The notes under the pieces were generated by a model. The model made no database searches and had not been told where the DNA came from. It saw nothing but the letters and a program-made list of their open reading frames with translations. The position numbers and the translations under genes were made by a program. From positions 29,780-93,779 of the forward strand of contig JADYZO010000042.1 of the NCBI GenBank assembly GCA_020853135.1: a stretch of 64,000 bases of DNA, given 5' to 3'. Below, piece after piece: positions 1-11,805 of this stretch. This stretch comes from Gammaproteobacteria bacterium (GTDB taxonomy: Bacteria > Pseudomonadota > Gammaproteobacteria > Steroidobacterales > GCA-2729495). The first letter of the stretch is position 1. Each line of letters starts with the position of its first letter.

Positions 1-2
1 GG

Positions 3-674
3 GTGCCGGGCTACCTGCAGGCCCTGCGCGAGCTGGCCGCCGGCCTGCACGCCGAACTGCTGGTGGGCATCCTCACCCACGATGCCGGGCGCGACGAATA
101 CCGCAACTCGCTGCTGGCGCTGGGCGCGAGCCCGGGCGTGTACCACAAGCGCCACCTGGTGCCCTTCGGCGAGTTCTTCCCCGTGCCCGCCATCGTGCGC
201 AGCTGGATGCGCATGGCCAACATGCCCTTCGACGACATCACCGCCGGCAGCCGCGACCAGCGCCCGCTGGTGGTCGCCGGGGTGCCCCTCGCCCCCACCA
301 TCTGCTATGAGGACGCCTACGGCGCCGAGCAGCTCGGCTTCCTGCCCGAGGCGCGCCTGCTGGTGAACGTCAGCAACGACGCCTGGTTCGGTGACACCAT
401 CGCCCCCCACCAGCACCTGCAGCTCGCGCGCATGCGTGCCCTGGAGACCGGCCGCTACCTCGTGCGCAGCACCAACACCGGCATCACCGCCATCATCGAT
501 CAGCGTGGCAAGGTCAGGGCACGGGCGCCGCAGTTCGTGCCCTGGGTGCTGAGCGGGGAGGCGCAGCCCTACGAAGGTGCCACGCCCTACGTGCGCACCG
601 GCAACTACCCGGTGGTGCTGCTGGCCCTGGCGGGCGTCGCCGCCACGCTGGCCGCCCGGCGCCGGCGCGCCTGA
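3..674 (+). CDS. lnt: Apolipoprotein N-acyltransferase, C-terminal part (5' end outside window)
   Basis: Translation has nitrilase-fold motifs typical of Lnt (YHKRHLVPFGEFFP, CYEDAYG, NVSNDAWFGDTIAPHQHLQLARMRALETGRYLVRSTNTGITAIID) and a C-terminal TM segment; truncated by the window edge. Confidence 0.95.
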   Translation: MPGYLQALRELAAGLHAELLVGILTHDAGRDEYRNSLLALGASPGVYHKRHLVPFGEFFPVPAIVRSWMRMANMPFDDITAGSRDQRPLVVAGVPLAPTICYEDAYGAEQLGFLPEARLLVNVSNDAWFGDTIAPHQHLQLARMRALETGRYLVRSTNTGITAIIDQRGKVRARAPQFVPWVLSGEAQPYEGATPYVRTGNYPVVLLALAGVAATLAARRRRA

Positions 675-680
675 GCCGGT

Positions 681-712
681 CCTCGCGGCCGCCCTCGCGG
701 CCGCCCTCGCGG
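681..712. repeat. Short tandem repeat, 12-bp unit CCTCGCGGCCGC x ~2.7
   Basis: CCTCGCGGCCGC|CCTCGCGGCCGC|CCTCGCGG read directly just downstream of the lnt stop. Confidence 0.85.
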
Positions 713-718
713 TGATAG

Positions 719-845
719 GCGCTGGTGGCCGCCCTTGCGGCGGCTGGCGCACCCCGCTGAACCGCCCGGAGGCGGGGGCCCCCAAACAAAGCGAATAACG
801 AGGAGCGACTTTGGGGGCCCCCGCCGCAAGGGCGGCCACCAGCGC
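719..845. repeat. Compound intergenic inverted repeat (REP/MITE-like candidate)
   Basis: Outer arms GCGCTGGTGGCCGCCCTTGCGGCGG (719-743) and its exact reverse complement (821-845); inner arms GGCGGGGGCCCCCAAA (771-786) and TTTGGGGGCCCCCGCC (810-825). Confidence 0.8.
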
Positions 846-911
846 TTACCCGGCGCCCCGCCGGGCCCCTGGTGTATCCTTTGCCGCCTCCCGCTGCCGA
901 CGGCCAATCCC

Positions 912-3500
912 GTGACCGACGTACCCTACCGGCCCGCCGAGGTCGAAGCCGAAGCCCAGGCCTACTGGGACAGCCACCACTGCTTCCGGGCCACCGAGGA
1001 TCCGGCCCGGGAGAAGTTCTACTGCCTCTCCATGTTCCCCTACCCCAGTGGCCGGCTGCACATGGGGCATGTCCGCAACTACACCATCGGCGATGTCATC
1101 AGCCGCTACCAGCGCATGCGCGGCAGGAACGTGCTCCAGCCGATGGGCTGGGACGCCTTCGGCCTGCCGGCCGAGAACGCCGCCATGGCCAACGGCGTGC
1201 CGCCGGCGCAGTGGACGTACGACAACATCGACTACATGCGCCGGCAGCTCAGGAGCCTCGGGCTCGCCATCGACTGGGACCGCGAGGTCGCCACCTGCCG
1301 CCCCGGGTACTACCGCTGGAACCAGTGGCTGTTCCTGCGCATGCGCGAGAAGGGCATCGCCTGCAAGACCACCGGTGTCGTCAACTGGGATCCGGTGGAC
1401 CAGACGGTGCTCGCCAACGAACAGGTGATCGACGGGCGCGGCTGGCGTACCGGCGCGCTGGTGGAGAAGCGCGAGATCCCGATGTACTACCTGCGCATCA
1501 CCGCCTATGCCGGGGAGCTGCTCGAAGCCCTCGACGGGCTCGGCGGCTGGCCCGAGCGGGTGCGCACCATGCAGGCCAACTGGATCGGCCGTTCCGAGGG
1601 CCTGGAGATCGACTTTCCCGTCGAGGACCGCGACGAGCGCCTCACCATATTCACGACCCGGCCCGACACGCTCCACGGCGTCACCTACATGGCGATCGCC
1701 GCCGAGCACCCGCTGGCGCTGGCCGCGGCGCGCGACAACCTGGAGCTGCGCGTCTTCATCGACGAATGCCGCCACCAGGCCGTGACCGAGGCCGCGCTGG
1801 AGACCGCCGAGAAGCGCGGGCTGCCGACCGGCCTGCACGCCATCCACCCGCTGACCGGGCAGCGCCTGCCCATCTGGGTGGCCAACTTCGTGCTGATGGG
1901 CTATGGCACCGGCGCGGTCATGTCGGTGCCCGCCCACGACCAGCGCGACTGGGAGTTCGCGCGCCGCTACGGGCTGCCCATCCACGAGGTCATCCGCCCC
2001 GCCGACGGCTCGCTCCCCGACCTCGAGGCGGGCGCGTACACCGACCATGGCGTGCTCATCAATTCCGGTGCCTTCGACGGCCTGCACTTCAACGCCGCCT
2101 TCGACGCGATCTCACGCCACATCGAGGGCCGCTCGGCCGGCCGCCGGCGCACCCACTGGCGCCTGCGCGACTGGGGCATCTCGCGCCAGCGCTACTGGGG
2201 CTGCCCGATCCCGCTGGTGCATTGCCCGCGCTGCGGCGAGGTGGCGGTGCCCGACGAGCAGCTGCCGGTGGTGCTGCCCGAGGACCTGGTGCCCGATGGC
2301 AGCGGCAATCCGCTGGCGAAACTCGCCGCCTTCCGCGACTGCGCCTGCCCGCAGTGCGGCGGGCCGGCGCGGCGCGAGACCGACACCATGGACACCTTCG
2401 TGGATTCGTCCTGGTATTTCCTGCGCTACGCCTGCGCCGACCAGCACCGGCAGATGGTCGATGCGCGCACCGCCTACTGGCTGCCGGTGGACCAGTACAT
2501 CGGCGGCATCGAACACGCCATCCTGCACCTGCTGTACTCGCGCTTCTGGACACGGGTGATGCGCGACCTCGGCCTGGTGTCCCTCGACGAGCCGTTCACC
2601 AACCTGCTGACCCAGGGCATGGTGCTCAACGAGATCTTCTTCCGCCGGCCGGCCTCGGGGCGCATCGAATATTTCAACCCGGCGGATGTCCGCATCGAGA
2701 ATGACGAGCGCGGCCGGCGGCTCTCCGCGACGCTGCTGGCCGACGGCCAGCCGGTGGAATCCGGCGGCATCGGCACCATGTCCAAGTCGAAGGCCAACGG
2801 CGTCGACCCGAACCGGCTGGTGGAGCAGTATGGCGCGGATACCGCCCGGCTCTTCATCATGTTCGCCGCGCCGCCGGAGCAGTCGCTGGAGTGGTCCGAG
2901 GAGGGCGTGCAGGGCGCGTTCCGCTTCCTCAAGCGCCTGTGGCGCGCGGTGCATCAGCATGCGCAGGGCGGGTCCACGGGCGAGGTGGATCTCGGCGCCC
3001 TCGACGACGCGCAGAAGGCCCTGCGGCGCAGCCTGCACCAGGCCATCGCCAAGGTGACCGACGACGTCGGCCGGCGCTACACGTTCAATACCGCGATCGC
3101 CGCCGTCATGGAGCTGCTGAACGAGCTGGGGCGGTTCCAGCCGGCGACGCCGGCCGACCGGGTGGTGGTCCAGGAGGTGCTCGAAAGCGTGGTGCTGATG
3201 CTCTCGCCGATGGTGCCCCACATCTGCCACCGCCTGTGGCAGGTGCTCGGCCACGGCCGGGCCGTGGTCGACGAGCACTGGCCGGTGGCCGATGCGGCAG
3301 CGCTCGCCGCCGACACGCTGGAGGTGGTGGTGCAGGTGAACGGCAAGGTGCGCGGCCGCATCGCGGTGCCGGCCACCGCCAGCGAGGCAACGCTGCGCGC
3401 GGCTGCGCTGGCCGACGCCGACGTCCTCAGGCACGTGGGCGGCAAGCCGGTCCGGCGCGTGATCGTGGTGCCAGGGAAGCTGGTCAATGTGGTCGTTTAG
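912..3500 (+). CDS. leuS: Leucyl-tRNA synthetase
   Basis: [42 protein letters not shown] and [11 protein letters not shown] motifs; GTG start at 912 ([12 protein letters not shown]) chosen because the upstream ORF extension covers the inverted repeat. Confidence 0.97.
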   Translation: MTDVPYRPAEVEAEAQAYWDSHHCFRATEDPAREKFYCLSMFPYPSGRLHMGHVRNYTIGDVISRYQRMRGRNVLQPMGWDAFGLPAENAAMANGVPPAQWTYDNIDYMRRQLRSLGLAIDWDREVATCRPGYYRWNQWLFLRMREKGIACKTTGVVNWDPVDQTVLANEQVIDGRGWRTGALVEKREIPMYYLRITAYAGELLEALDGLGGWPERVRTMQANWIGRSEGLEIDFPVEDRDERLTIFTTRPDTLHGVTYMAIAAEHPLALAAARDNLELRVFIDECRHQAVTEAALETAEKRGLPTGLHAIHPLTGQRLPIWVANFVLMGYGTGAVMSVPAHDQRDWEFARRYGLPIHEVIRPADGSLPDLEAGAYTDHGVLINSGAFDGLHFNAAFDAISRHIEGRSAGRRRTHWRLRDWGISRQRYWGCPIPLVHCPRCGEVAVPDEQLPVVLPEDLVPDGSGNPLAKLAAFRDCACPQCGGPARRETDTMDTFVDSSWYFLRYACADQHRQMVDARTAYWLPVDQYIGGIEHAILHLLYSRFWTRVMRDLGLVSLDEPFTNLLTQGMVLNEIFFRRPASGRIEYFNPADVRIENDERGRRLSATLLADGQPVESGGIGTMSKSKANGVDPNRLVEQYGADTARLFIMFAAPPEQSLEWSEEGVQGAFRFLKRLWRAVHQHAQGGSTGEVDLGALDDAQKALRRSLHQAIAKVTDDVGRRYTFNTAIAAVMELLNELGRFQPATPADRVVVQEVLESVVLMLSPMVPHICHRLWQVLGHGRAVVDEHWPVADAAALAADTLEVVVQVNGKVRGRIAVPATASEATLRAAALADADVLRHVGGKPVRRVIVVPGKLVNVVV

Positions 3501-3999
3501 GACAGGCGGGTTCCGGCGCGTTGCGCTGTTCATCCTGGCCCTTGCCGCCGGCCTGCAGGCGGGCTGCGGCTTTCACCTGCGCGGGGACGTGCACTACCCG
3601 GCCGCCATGGCGGTGACCTGGATCGAGGCCGAGGATCGCTACACGCCGTTCTATCGCCAGCTGAAGACCGCGCTGGAGCGTGGCGGCGTGCGGGTTGCGG
3701 CCAACCCGGCGGAAGCGGGCAGCGTGATCCGCATCCTGCACGACGAGACCGGCCAGCGCGTGTCGTCGGTCTCGGTGCGCAACACGCCGGTGGAGTACAC
3801 CGTCTACTACGTCCTGCGCTATGCCGTCGACATGGGTGGCCGGGAGGTCGTGCCTGCCCAGGGGCTGTCGCTCAGCCGCGCCTACAACTACGACGAGACG
3901 CAGGTGCTGGGCAAGCGCGCCGAGGGTACGGAACTGCGCGATGCGCTGGCCGGCGACATGGTCGGCACCGTGACGCGGCGGCTCAGCCTGCTGAAGTAG
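3487..3999 (+). CDS. lptE: LPS-assembly lipoprotein LptE
   Basis: Lipoprotein signal ([17 protein letters not shown]), size, and position directly after leuS. Confidence 0.93.
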   Translation: MWSFRTGGFRRVALFILALAAGLQAGCGFHLRGDVHYPAAMAVTWIEAEDRYTPFYRQLKTALERGGVRVAANPAEAGSVIRILHDETGQRVSSVSVRNTPVEYTVYYVLRYAVDMGGREVVPAQGLSLSRAYNYDETQVLGKRAEGTELRDALAGDMVGTVTRRLSLLK

Positions 4000-4014
4000 G
4001 CGCGGGTCGCCGCC

Positions 4015-4503
<489 letters not shown>

Positions 4504-4554
4504 GCGGTTCTCGCGGTTGGTGGCGGGGGCGGCCGCCAGCCCCCGGAAAGTGGC

Positions 4555-4563
4555 TGGTATTAT
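4555..4563 (+). promoter_or_regulatory. Candidate extended -10 promoter for cysS (TGGTATTAT)
   Basis: TGG-TATTAT in the hisI/cysS divergent intergenic region, ~40 nt upstream of the cysS ATG. Confidence 0.45.
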
Positions 4564-4603
4564 AGCCGGCCCATCCGGCAGCCCCGCAGTCCAAGCCGTT
4601 CCC

Positions 4604-5992
<1,389 letters not shown>

Positions 5993-6007
5993 GCGGCAAC
6001 GATCACC

Positions 6008-6421
6008 ATGAACGAGATCGAGCAGGCCGAGCATGAGCTGGTGGAGGAGTTCCAGGTCTTCGACAACTGGATGGACCGCTACCAGTACCTGATCGACCTC
6101 GGCCGGACGCTGCCGCCCTTCCCCGAGGAGCTGCGCACCGAGGACCACCGCATCCATGGCTGCCAGTCGCAGGTCTGGCTGGTCACCATGCACCGGGGTG
6201 ACCGGCTGGATTTCCAGGCCATCAGCGACTCGGCCATCGTCTCCGGGCTGATCGCGGTGCTGATGCGCGTCTACAGCGGCCGGCGCAGCAGCGAGATTGC
6301 CGGCAGCCGCCCGGACTTCATCAAGGCCATCGGCCTCGATGCCCACCTCTCCCCCACGCGCAGCAACGGCCTGCGGGCCATGCTCCAGGCCATCACGGCT
6401 GCGGCTGCGGAGGCGGCGTGA
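6008..6421 (+). CDS. sufE: SufE family Fe-S cluster assembly protein
   Basis: [38 protein letters not shown] including the conserved Cys. Confidence 0.92.
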   Translation: MNEIEQAEHELVEEFQVFDNWMDRYQYLIDLGRTLPPFPEELRTEDHRIHGCQSQVWLVTMHRGDRLDFQAISDSAIVSGLIAVLMRVYSGRRSSEIAGSRPDFIKAIGLDAHLSPTRSNGLRAMLQAITAAAAEAA

Positions 6422-6723
6422 CCGGTCCGCCGCCGGCCGGCAGGCAGCGGCCCGGGCCGCCCGCCCGCCTCGCGCTGGCCGCCATCGGCTTCTACCAGCG
6501 CTGGATCTCCCCGCTGCTCGGGGCACGCTGCCGCTTCCTGCCGACCTGCTCGGCCTATTGCCGCGAGGCCATCGAGCGCTTCGGGCTGCTGCGCGGCGGC
6601 TGGCTCGGCCTGCGGCGCATCCTGCGCTGCCATCCGCTCTGCGCCGGCGGCCATGACCCGGTGCCGGAGCGCTTCAGCTGGCGCGGTGGCCGCGACCGGG
6701 ATCGCGGCGACCCTGTGCTATAG
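6418..6723 (+). CDS. yidD: YidD family membrane protein insertion efficiency factor
   Basis: [32 protein letters not shown]...[23 protein letters not shown]. Confidence 0.93.
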   Translation: MTGPPPAGRQRPGPPARLALAAIGFYQRWISPLLGARCRFLPTCSAYCREAIERFGLLRGGWLGLRRILRCHPLCAGGHDPVPERFSWRGGRDRDRGDPVL

Positions 6724-6779
6724 TCCCAAGCATCGCGCGACCGGAGCGAATGGGTTTCGTTCGCGGCCAGCCCGCAGAC

Positions 6780-7037
6780 ATGGACAAGCGACTCCTCGAC
6801 ATCATCTGCTGCCCGGTGACCCGCCAGCCCCTGGAACTGCTCGACGCCGGGCGCCTGTCCCGCCTCAATGCGGCCATGGCCGGCGGCGGGATCCGCAACC
6901 AGGCCGAACAGGTGGTGGAGGGCGACCTCGCCGAGGTGCTCGTGACCCGTGATGGGCGCTTCGCCTACCCGGTGCGCGAAGGCATGCCGATTCTCCTGGG
7001 CGAAGAGTGCATCGACCTCCGGCAACTCCCCGCGTGA
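6780..7037 (+). CDS. Trm112 family protein
   Basis: MDKRLLDIICCPVTRQPLEL...GRFAYPVREGMPILLGEE. Confidence 0.85.
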   Translation: MDKRLLDIICCPVTRQPLELLDAGRLSRLNAAMAGGGIRNQAEQVVEGDLAEVLVTRDGRFAYPVREGMPILLGEECIDLRQLPA

Positions 7038-7098
7038 TGCCGGCCGGGCAGCGGCGGGCGCCCCCCGGGCCGGCTCCCGGCCTGCGTGATCCCCGGCG

Positions 7099-8127
7099 AT
7101 GAAGATCCCCGCCGACCGGCTGGCTGCACAACTGGCCGGCGAGCTGGCACCGTTCTACGTGCTCTGCGGCGAGGAGCCCCTGCTGGTGGACGAGGCGCTG
7201 GCGGCGATCCGGGCGCGCGCCCGTGCCGCTGGCTGCGACGAGCGCGAGGTCCACTTCATCGAGCGCGGCTTCGACTGGGATGCCCTCGGCGCGGGCCTGA
7301 AGAACCTGTCGCTGTTCTCCAGCCGCCGGCTGGTGGAATTGCGCCTGCCCGGCGGCAAGCCGGGGGAGGAGGGCGCGCGCTTCCTCACGGCGCTCGCCGC
7401 CGGGCCGGATGCCGGCAATGTCTGCGTGCTCGTGCTGCCCGGGCTGGATTCCGCCGCGAGCCGGACGAAGTGGGCCACGGCCCTGGTGGCATCCGCCGTG
7501 TGGGTGGACCTGCGCCCGCCCTCGCGCGGGCAGCTGCCGGCCTGGCTGCGCCAGCGGCTGAAAGCCGCGGGCCTCGGTGCGGACACCGAGGCGCTGGAGC
7601 TGCTCGCCTCGCTGGTGGAGGGCAACCTGCTGGCCGCCAGGCAGGAAATCGACAAGCTGGCATTGCTGGCCGACGACGGTCCGGTCACGCCCGCGGCCGT
7701 CCGCGCGGCGGTGGCCGACGGCGCCCGCTTCGACATCTACCAGCTCAGTGATGCGGCCCTCGCCGGGGATGCGGCGCGGGCGGCGCGGGTGCTGGCCGGC
7801 CTGCGGCGCGAGGGTGAGGCCGAGGTGCTGGTGCTCTGGCCGCTGCTGCGCGACATCCTCACCCTCGCCGACGTCCTCGCGCGCAGCGCCGCGGGCCGCA
7901 GTATCGAGCAGGCCATGCAGGATGCCGGCATCTGGCGCAGCCGCCTCGATGCCTTCGGCCGCGCGGCCCGCCGCTGGCGCGGCGCGGATGTCGCCCGCCT
8001 GCTGCGCAGCGCGGCCCGGGCCGACCAGATCCTGAAGGGAGCCCGCCCTGGCCACCCGTGGCTGGCGCTGCAGGAGGTCACCCTGGAGCTCTGCGGGGCC
8101 GGGCTGCCCCTGGCGGAGACGGCGTGA
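7099..8127 (+). CDS. holA: DNA polymerase III delta subunit
   Basis: FYVLCGEEPLLVDEAL N-terminus and overall length; directly upstream of nadD as in many gammaproteobacteria. Confidence 0.93.
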   Translation: MKIPADRLAAQLAGELAPFYVLCGEEPLLVDEALAAIRARARAAGCDEREVHFIERGFDWDALGAGLKNLSLFSSRRLVELRLPGGKPGEEGARFLTALAAGPDAGNVCVLVLPGLDSAASRTKWATALVASAVWVDLRPPSRGQLPAWLRQRLKAAGLGADTEALELLASLVEGNLLAARQEIDKLALLADDGPVTPAAVRAAVADGARFDIYQLSDAALAGDAARAARVLAGLRREGEAEVLVLWPLLRDILTLADVLARSAAGRSIEQAMQDAGIWRSRLDAFGRAARRWRGADVARLLRSAARADQILKGARPGHPWLALQEVTLELCGAGLPLAETA

Positions 8128-8828
8128 GCGCGGGCAGCGGCCCCGTCGGCATCCTCGGCGGCACCTTCGATCCCGTGCATCACGGCCACCTGCGCACCGC
8201 GCTCGAGCTCATCGAGGCCTGTGGCCTCGATGAGCTGCGGCTGGTGCCTGCCGGCCTGCCACCGCACCGCGGCCGGCCGCGTGCGTCGGCGGAACTGCGC
8301 CTGGAGATGCTGCACCGCGCGGTGGCGGGCGAGCCGCGCCTGCGCGTGGATGAACGCGAGCTGCGCCGCCCCGGCCCCTCGTACACGGTGGATACACTCG
8401 GCGCGCTGCGTGCCGAACTGGGCCTGCGGCCGCTGTGCCTGGTGCTCGGCGCGGATGCCTTCCTCGGCCTGCCGGCCTGGCACCGCTGGCGCGAGCTGCC
8501 CGGCCTGGCCCACCTGGTGGTGGTCCAGCGCCCGGGCACCGTGCTCGCGCCCGAGGGCGAGCTGGCTGCGCTCATGGCCGGGCGCCGGAGCGCGGATCGC
8601 AGCGCGCTGGCCCGCGCCAGTGCCGGCGTGCTGCGTGTGCAGGCGGTGACCCAGCTCGACATTTCCGCATCGGCGATCCGTGCCCTTGTGGCTGGCGGCG
8701 GCGACCCCAGATATCTGGTGCCCGAGCCGGTCCGCGAGCTGATCATGGAGAGCCGGTGCTACCAGGCGACAGATGACCCCAGGGAGGTGCAACGGAGTGC
8801 AAAGCAGGAAACTGGCATCACTGGCTGA
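8124..8828 (+). CDS. nadD: Nicotinate-nucleotide adenylyltransferase
   Basis: GILGGTFDPVHHGHLR and ISASAIRALVAGG motifs; GTG start overlapping the holA stop. Confidence 0.95.
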   Translation: MSAGSGPVGILGGTFDPVHHGHLRTALELIEACGLDELRLVPAGLPPHRGRPRASAELRLEMLHRAVAGEPRLRVDERELRRPGPSYTVDTLGALRAELGLRPLCLVLGADAFLGLPAWHRWRELPGLAHLVVVQRPGTVLAPEGELAALMAGRRSADRSALARASAGVLRVQAVTQLDISASAIRALVAGGGDPRYLVPEPVRELIMESRCYQATDDPREVQRSAKQETGITG

Positions 8829-9144
8829 GGCCGCGCTCGAGGATGTCAAGGCGCGCGACGTGCGCGTCATCGACGTGCGCAAGCTCACCACGGTGGCCGA
8901 CTACATGATCATCGCCACCGGGACGTCCGACCGTCATGTGCGCTCGCTGGCCGACCGCGTGGTCGAGCAGGCCACCGGGGCCGGCTGCCGGCCGCTCGGC
9001 GTGGAGGGCGAGGAGGCGGGCGAGTGGGTCCTGGTGGACCTCCAGGACGTCATCGTCCACGTCATGCTCGGCAAGGTGCGTGACCTCTACAAGCTGGAGA
9101 ACCTCTGGGACATGCACGCCCCGTCGGCCGGGGCCGTGGTCTAG
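8773..9144 (+). CDS. rsfS: Ribosome silencing factor (true start may be GTG 8797)
   Basis: KARDVRVIDVRKLTTVADYMIIATGTSDRHVRSLAD...EGEEAGEWVLVDLQDVIVHVM. Confidence 0.95.
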   Translation: MTPGRCNGVQSRKLASLAEAALEDVKARDVRVIDVRKLTTVADYMIIATGTSDRHVRSLADRVVEQATGAGCRPLGVEGEEAGEWVLVDLQDVIVHVMLGKVRDLYKLENLWDMHAPSAGAVV

Positions 9145-9262
9145 CCTCCCGGCCTCCCGGGTCCCGCCCGGGGCAACCCGCCGGGCGGGGCCGTGCCGGC
9201 AGGTGCCGCCGGGGCCGTCGCGCGGGTATGCTGGCGCCCCATGAAGCTTTCGGGTCCTTTCC

Positions 9263-9730
9263 ATGCACATCACCGTCGCAGCCGTCGGCACGCGGCTGGA
9301 GCCCTGGATCTACGACGCCTTTGACGCCTACAGCGCGCGCCTGCCGAAGCACTTCGGCCTGGTCCTCGAGGAGGTGCCGGCGGGGCGCCGCGGGACTGCT
9401 GCCACGGCGGCGGCGGTGGCGGCCGAGGGCGAGCGCCTGCTGCGCCACGTGCGTCCCGGGGCGCTGACGCTGGCGCTCGACGAGCGGGGCTGCCAGTGGA
9501 GTTCGGTGGAGCTGGCCGGGCAGTTGCAGCTGTGGCTCGAGCGCCATCCCCAGGTGGCCATCCTCATCGGTGGGCCCGATGGGCTGTCATCCTCCTGCCG
9601 GGAGCGCGCCGACCGCCTCTGGTCGCTGTCGAAGCTCACCTTCCCCCATGGCCTGGTGCGGGTGCTCCTGGCCGAGCAGCTCTACCGGGCCTGGACCATC
9701 CTCCAGGGCCATCCCTACCACCGGGCCTGA
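9263..9730 (+). CDS. rlmH: 23S rRNA (pseudouridine1915-N3)-methyltransferase
   Basis: [56 protein letters not shown]. Confidence 0.96.
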   Translation: MHITVAAVGTRLEPWIYDAFDAYSARLPKHFGLVLEEVPAGRRGTAATAAAVAAEGERLLRHVRPGALTLALDERGCQWSSVELAGQLQLWLERHPQVAILIGGPDGLSSSCRERADRLWSLSKLTFPHGLVRVLLAEQLYRAWTILQGHPYHRA

Positions 9731-9732
9731 CC

Positions 9733-10347
9733 ATGCGCCGTGCCGCAGAACCCGCCGTCTGTCTCGCCTCGGCTTCGCCGCGGCGGCGCGAGCTGCTGGC
9801 GCAGATCGGCATCGGCTGTGTCGTGGCGCCTGCGGATGTCGACGAGACCGTGCAGGCCGGCGAGGCCGTGGAGGCCTATGTGCTGCGCCTGGCGCGCGCC
9901 AAGGCGCGGCTCGTGTGGGAGCAGCCCGGCCGCCGGCCGCCCGGGCCCGTGCTGGCCGCCGACACCGCGGTGGCCATCGGCGGGGAAGTCCTCGGCAAGC
10001 CGGTGGACCTGGCCGATTGCCGGCGCATGCTCGGGCGCCTGTCCGGTGCGGTGCATGAGGTGCTGACCGCCGTGGCGGTCATTTCCGGGGCGGGTGAAAC
10101 CACGGCCGTCAGCCGCAGCGAGGTGGCCTTCCGGGCACTCAGGCCGGCGGAGATTGACGCCTACTGGCATACCGGCGAACCCGCCGACAAGGCGGGCGGT
10201 TACGCCATCCAGGGCCTGGGGGCCGTCTTCATCCGCGACCTGCGCGGCAGCTACTCCGGCGTCATGGGCCTGCCGCTGTTCGAGACCGCAAGGCTGCTGT
10301 CCGCGCATGGCGTGGCAGCGCTGGCCGGCACGGGGGGCGCACCGTGA
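9733..10347 (+). CDS. maf: Maf family nucleotide pyrophosphatase
   Basis: [16 protein letters not shown]...[16 protein letters not shown]...[13 protein letters not shown]. Confidence 0.94.
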   Translation: MRRAAEPAVCLASASPRRRELLAQIGIGCVVAPADVDETVQAGEAVEAYVLRLARAKARLVWEQPGRRPPGPVLAADTAVAIGGEVLGKPVDLADCRRMLGRLSGAVHEVLTAVAVISGAGETTAVSRSEVAFRALRPAEIDAYWHTGEPADKAGGYAIQGLGAVFIRDLRGSYSGVMGLPLFETARLLSAHGVAALAGTGGAP

Positions 10348-11801
10348 AGGCCGAGATCCTCATCAACGTCACGGCCCGCGAGGCCCGTGCGGCGCTGGTG
10401 GCCAACGGCCTGCTGCAGGAGGTCCTGGTCGAGCGCGCCTCGCGCCGTGGCCTGCTCGGCAACATCTACCGCGGGAGGGTCTCGCGGGTGCTGCCGGGCA
10501 TGCAGGCGGCCTTCGTCGAGATCGGGCTGGAGCGCACGGCCTTCCTGCACGCTTCGGACATCGCACCGCCGGCCGGTGCACCGGCCGGGCGCGTGGCCGA
10601 CATCCGTGACCTGCTGCGCGATGGCGACGAGATCCTGGTGCAGGTGCTCAAGGACCCCATCGGAACCAAGGGGGCGCGGCTCACCACCTTCATCGCCGTG
10701 CCCTCGCGCTACCTGGTGCTGCTGCCGCGCAGTACCGGCATCGGCATCTCGGCGCGGATCAGCGACGAGGCCGAGCGCGAGCGCCTCAAGGCGGTCATGG
10801 CCGGCATCGTGGATCCCGCCGGCACCAGCGGCGTCATCGTGCGCACCGTCGCCGAGGGTGCCGGGGAGGAGGCGCTGCGTGCCGACCTGGACTTCCTGGC
10901 CAGGCTCTGGGAGATGATCGGCGCCCGGGCCGCCACCGTGCCGGCCGGGCAGCTGGTGCACGAGGACCTGCCGCTGGCGGTGCGCGTGGTGCGCGACATC
11001 CTCACCAACGGCATCGAACGCGTGCGCGTGGACTGCACGCAGTCCTACGCACGCCTGCGCGGCTTTGCCGAGACCTTCATGCCGGACCTCGCGCCGCTGA
11101 TCGAGCACTATGGGGAAGCCCGCCCGATCCTGGACCTCTATGGCGTGGAGGAGGAGATCCAGAAGGCGCTCGAGCGGCGCGTGGCGCTGAAGTCCGGCGG
11201 TTACGTGGTCATCGACCAGACCGAGGCGATGACCACCGTGGACGTCAACACCGGTGCCTACGTCGGCCATCGCAACCTGGAGGAAACCATCTTCCGCACC
11301 AACCTCGAGGCCGCGGCGGCCATCGCGCGCCAGCTGCGCCTGCGCAACCTCGGTGGCATCATCATCATCGATTTCATCGACATGGCCGAGGGCTGGCACC
11401 GGGAGCAGGTGCTCGCGGCGCTGCAGGCGGCCCTGCAGGAGGACCACGCGCACACGCAGATCACCCAGGCCTCCGCGCTCGGCTTCGTGGAGATGACGCG
11501 CAAGCGCACCCGCGAGAGCCTCGAGCACATCATGTGCCGGCCCTGCGCCACCTGCGACGGCCGCGGTTTCGTCAAGAGCCCGGAAACCGTGTGCTACGAG
11601 GTCTTCCGCGAGATCCTGCGCCAGCACCGGCAGGTCGCCAGCCGCGAGATGGTGGTGCTGGCCCATTCCGACGTGATCGACCTGCTCCTCGACGAGGAGG
11701 CGGCCGGCCTGGCCGAACTCGCCGACCTGACCGGCAAGCCGATCCGGCTGCAGGCCGAGGCGGGCTATGCGCCCGGCCAGTTCGACGTCGTGCTGATCTA
11801 G
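10344..11801 (+). CDS. rng: Ribonuclease G
   Basis: S1-type N-terminus, [59 protein letters not shown]-like zinc link ([11 protein letters not shown]). Confidence 0.96.
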   Translation: MKAEILINVTAREARAALVANGLLQEVLVERASRRGLLGNIYRGRVSRVLPGMQAAFVEIGLERTAFLHASDIAPPAGAPAGRVADIRDLLRDGDEILVQVLKDPIGTKGARLTTFIAVPSRYLVLLPRSTGIGISARISDEAERERLKAVMAGIVDPAGTSGVIVRTVAEGAGEEALRADLDFLARLWEMIGARAATVPAGQLVHEDLPLAVRVVRDILTNGIERVRVDCTQSYARLRGFAETFMPDLAPLIEHYGEARPILDLYGVEEEIQKALERRVALKSGGYVVIDQTEAMTTVDVNTGAYVGHRNLEETIFRTNLEAAAAIARQLRLRNLGGIIIIDFIDMAEGWHREQVLAALQAALQEDHAHTQITQASALGFVEMTRKRTRESLEHIMCRPCATCDGRGFVKSPETVCYEVFREILRQHRQVASREMVVLAHSDVIDLLLDEEAAGLAELADLTGKPIRLQAEAGYAPGQFDVVLI

Positions 11802-11805
11802 CCCC

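Noticed and set aside
9144-9262. GC-rich imperfect hairpins (CCCGCC...GGGCGGG) between rsfS and rlmH as a terminator or riboswitch
   Set aside because: Short stem without T-tract; expected by chance at this GC content.
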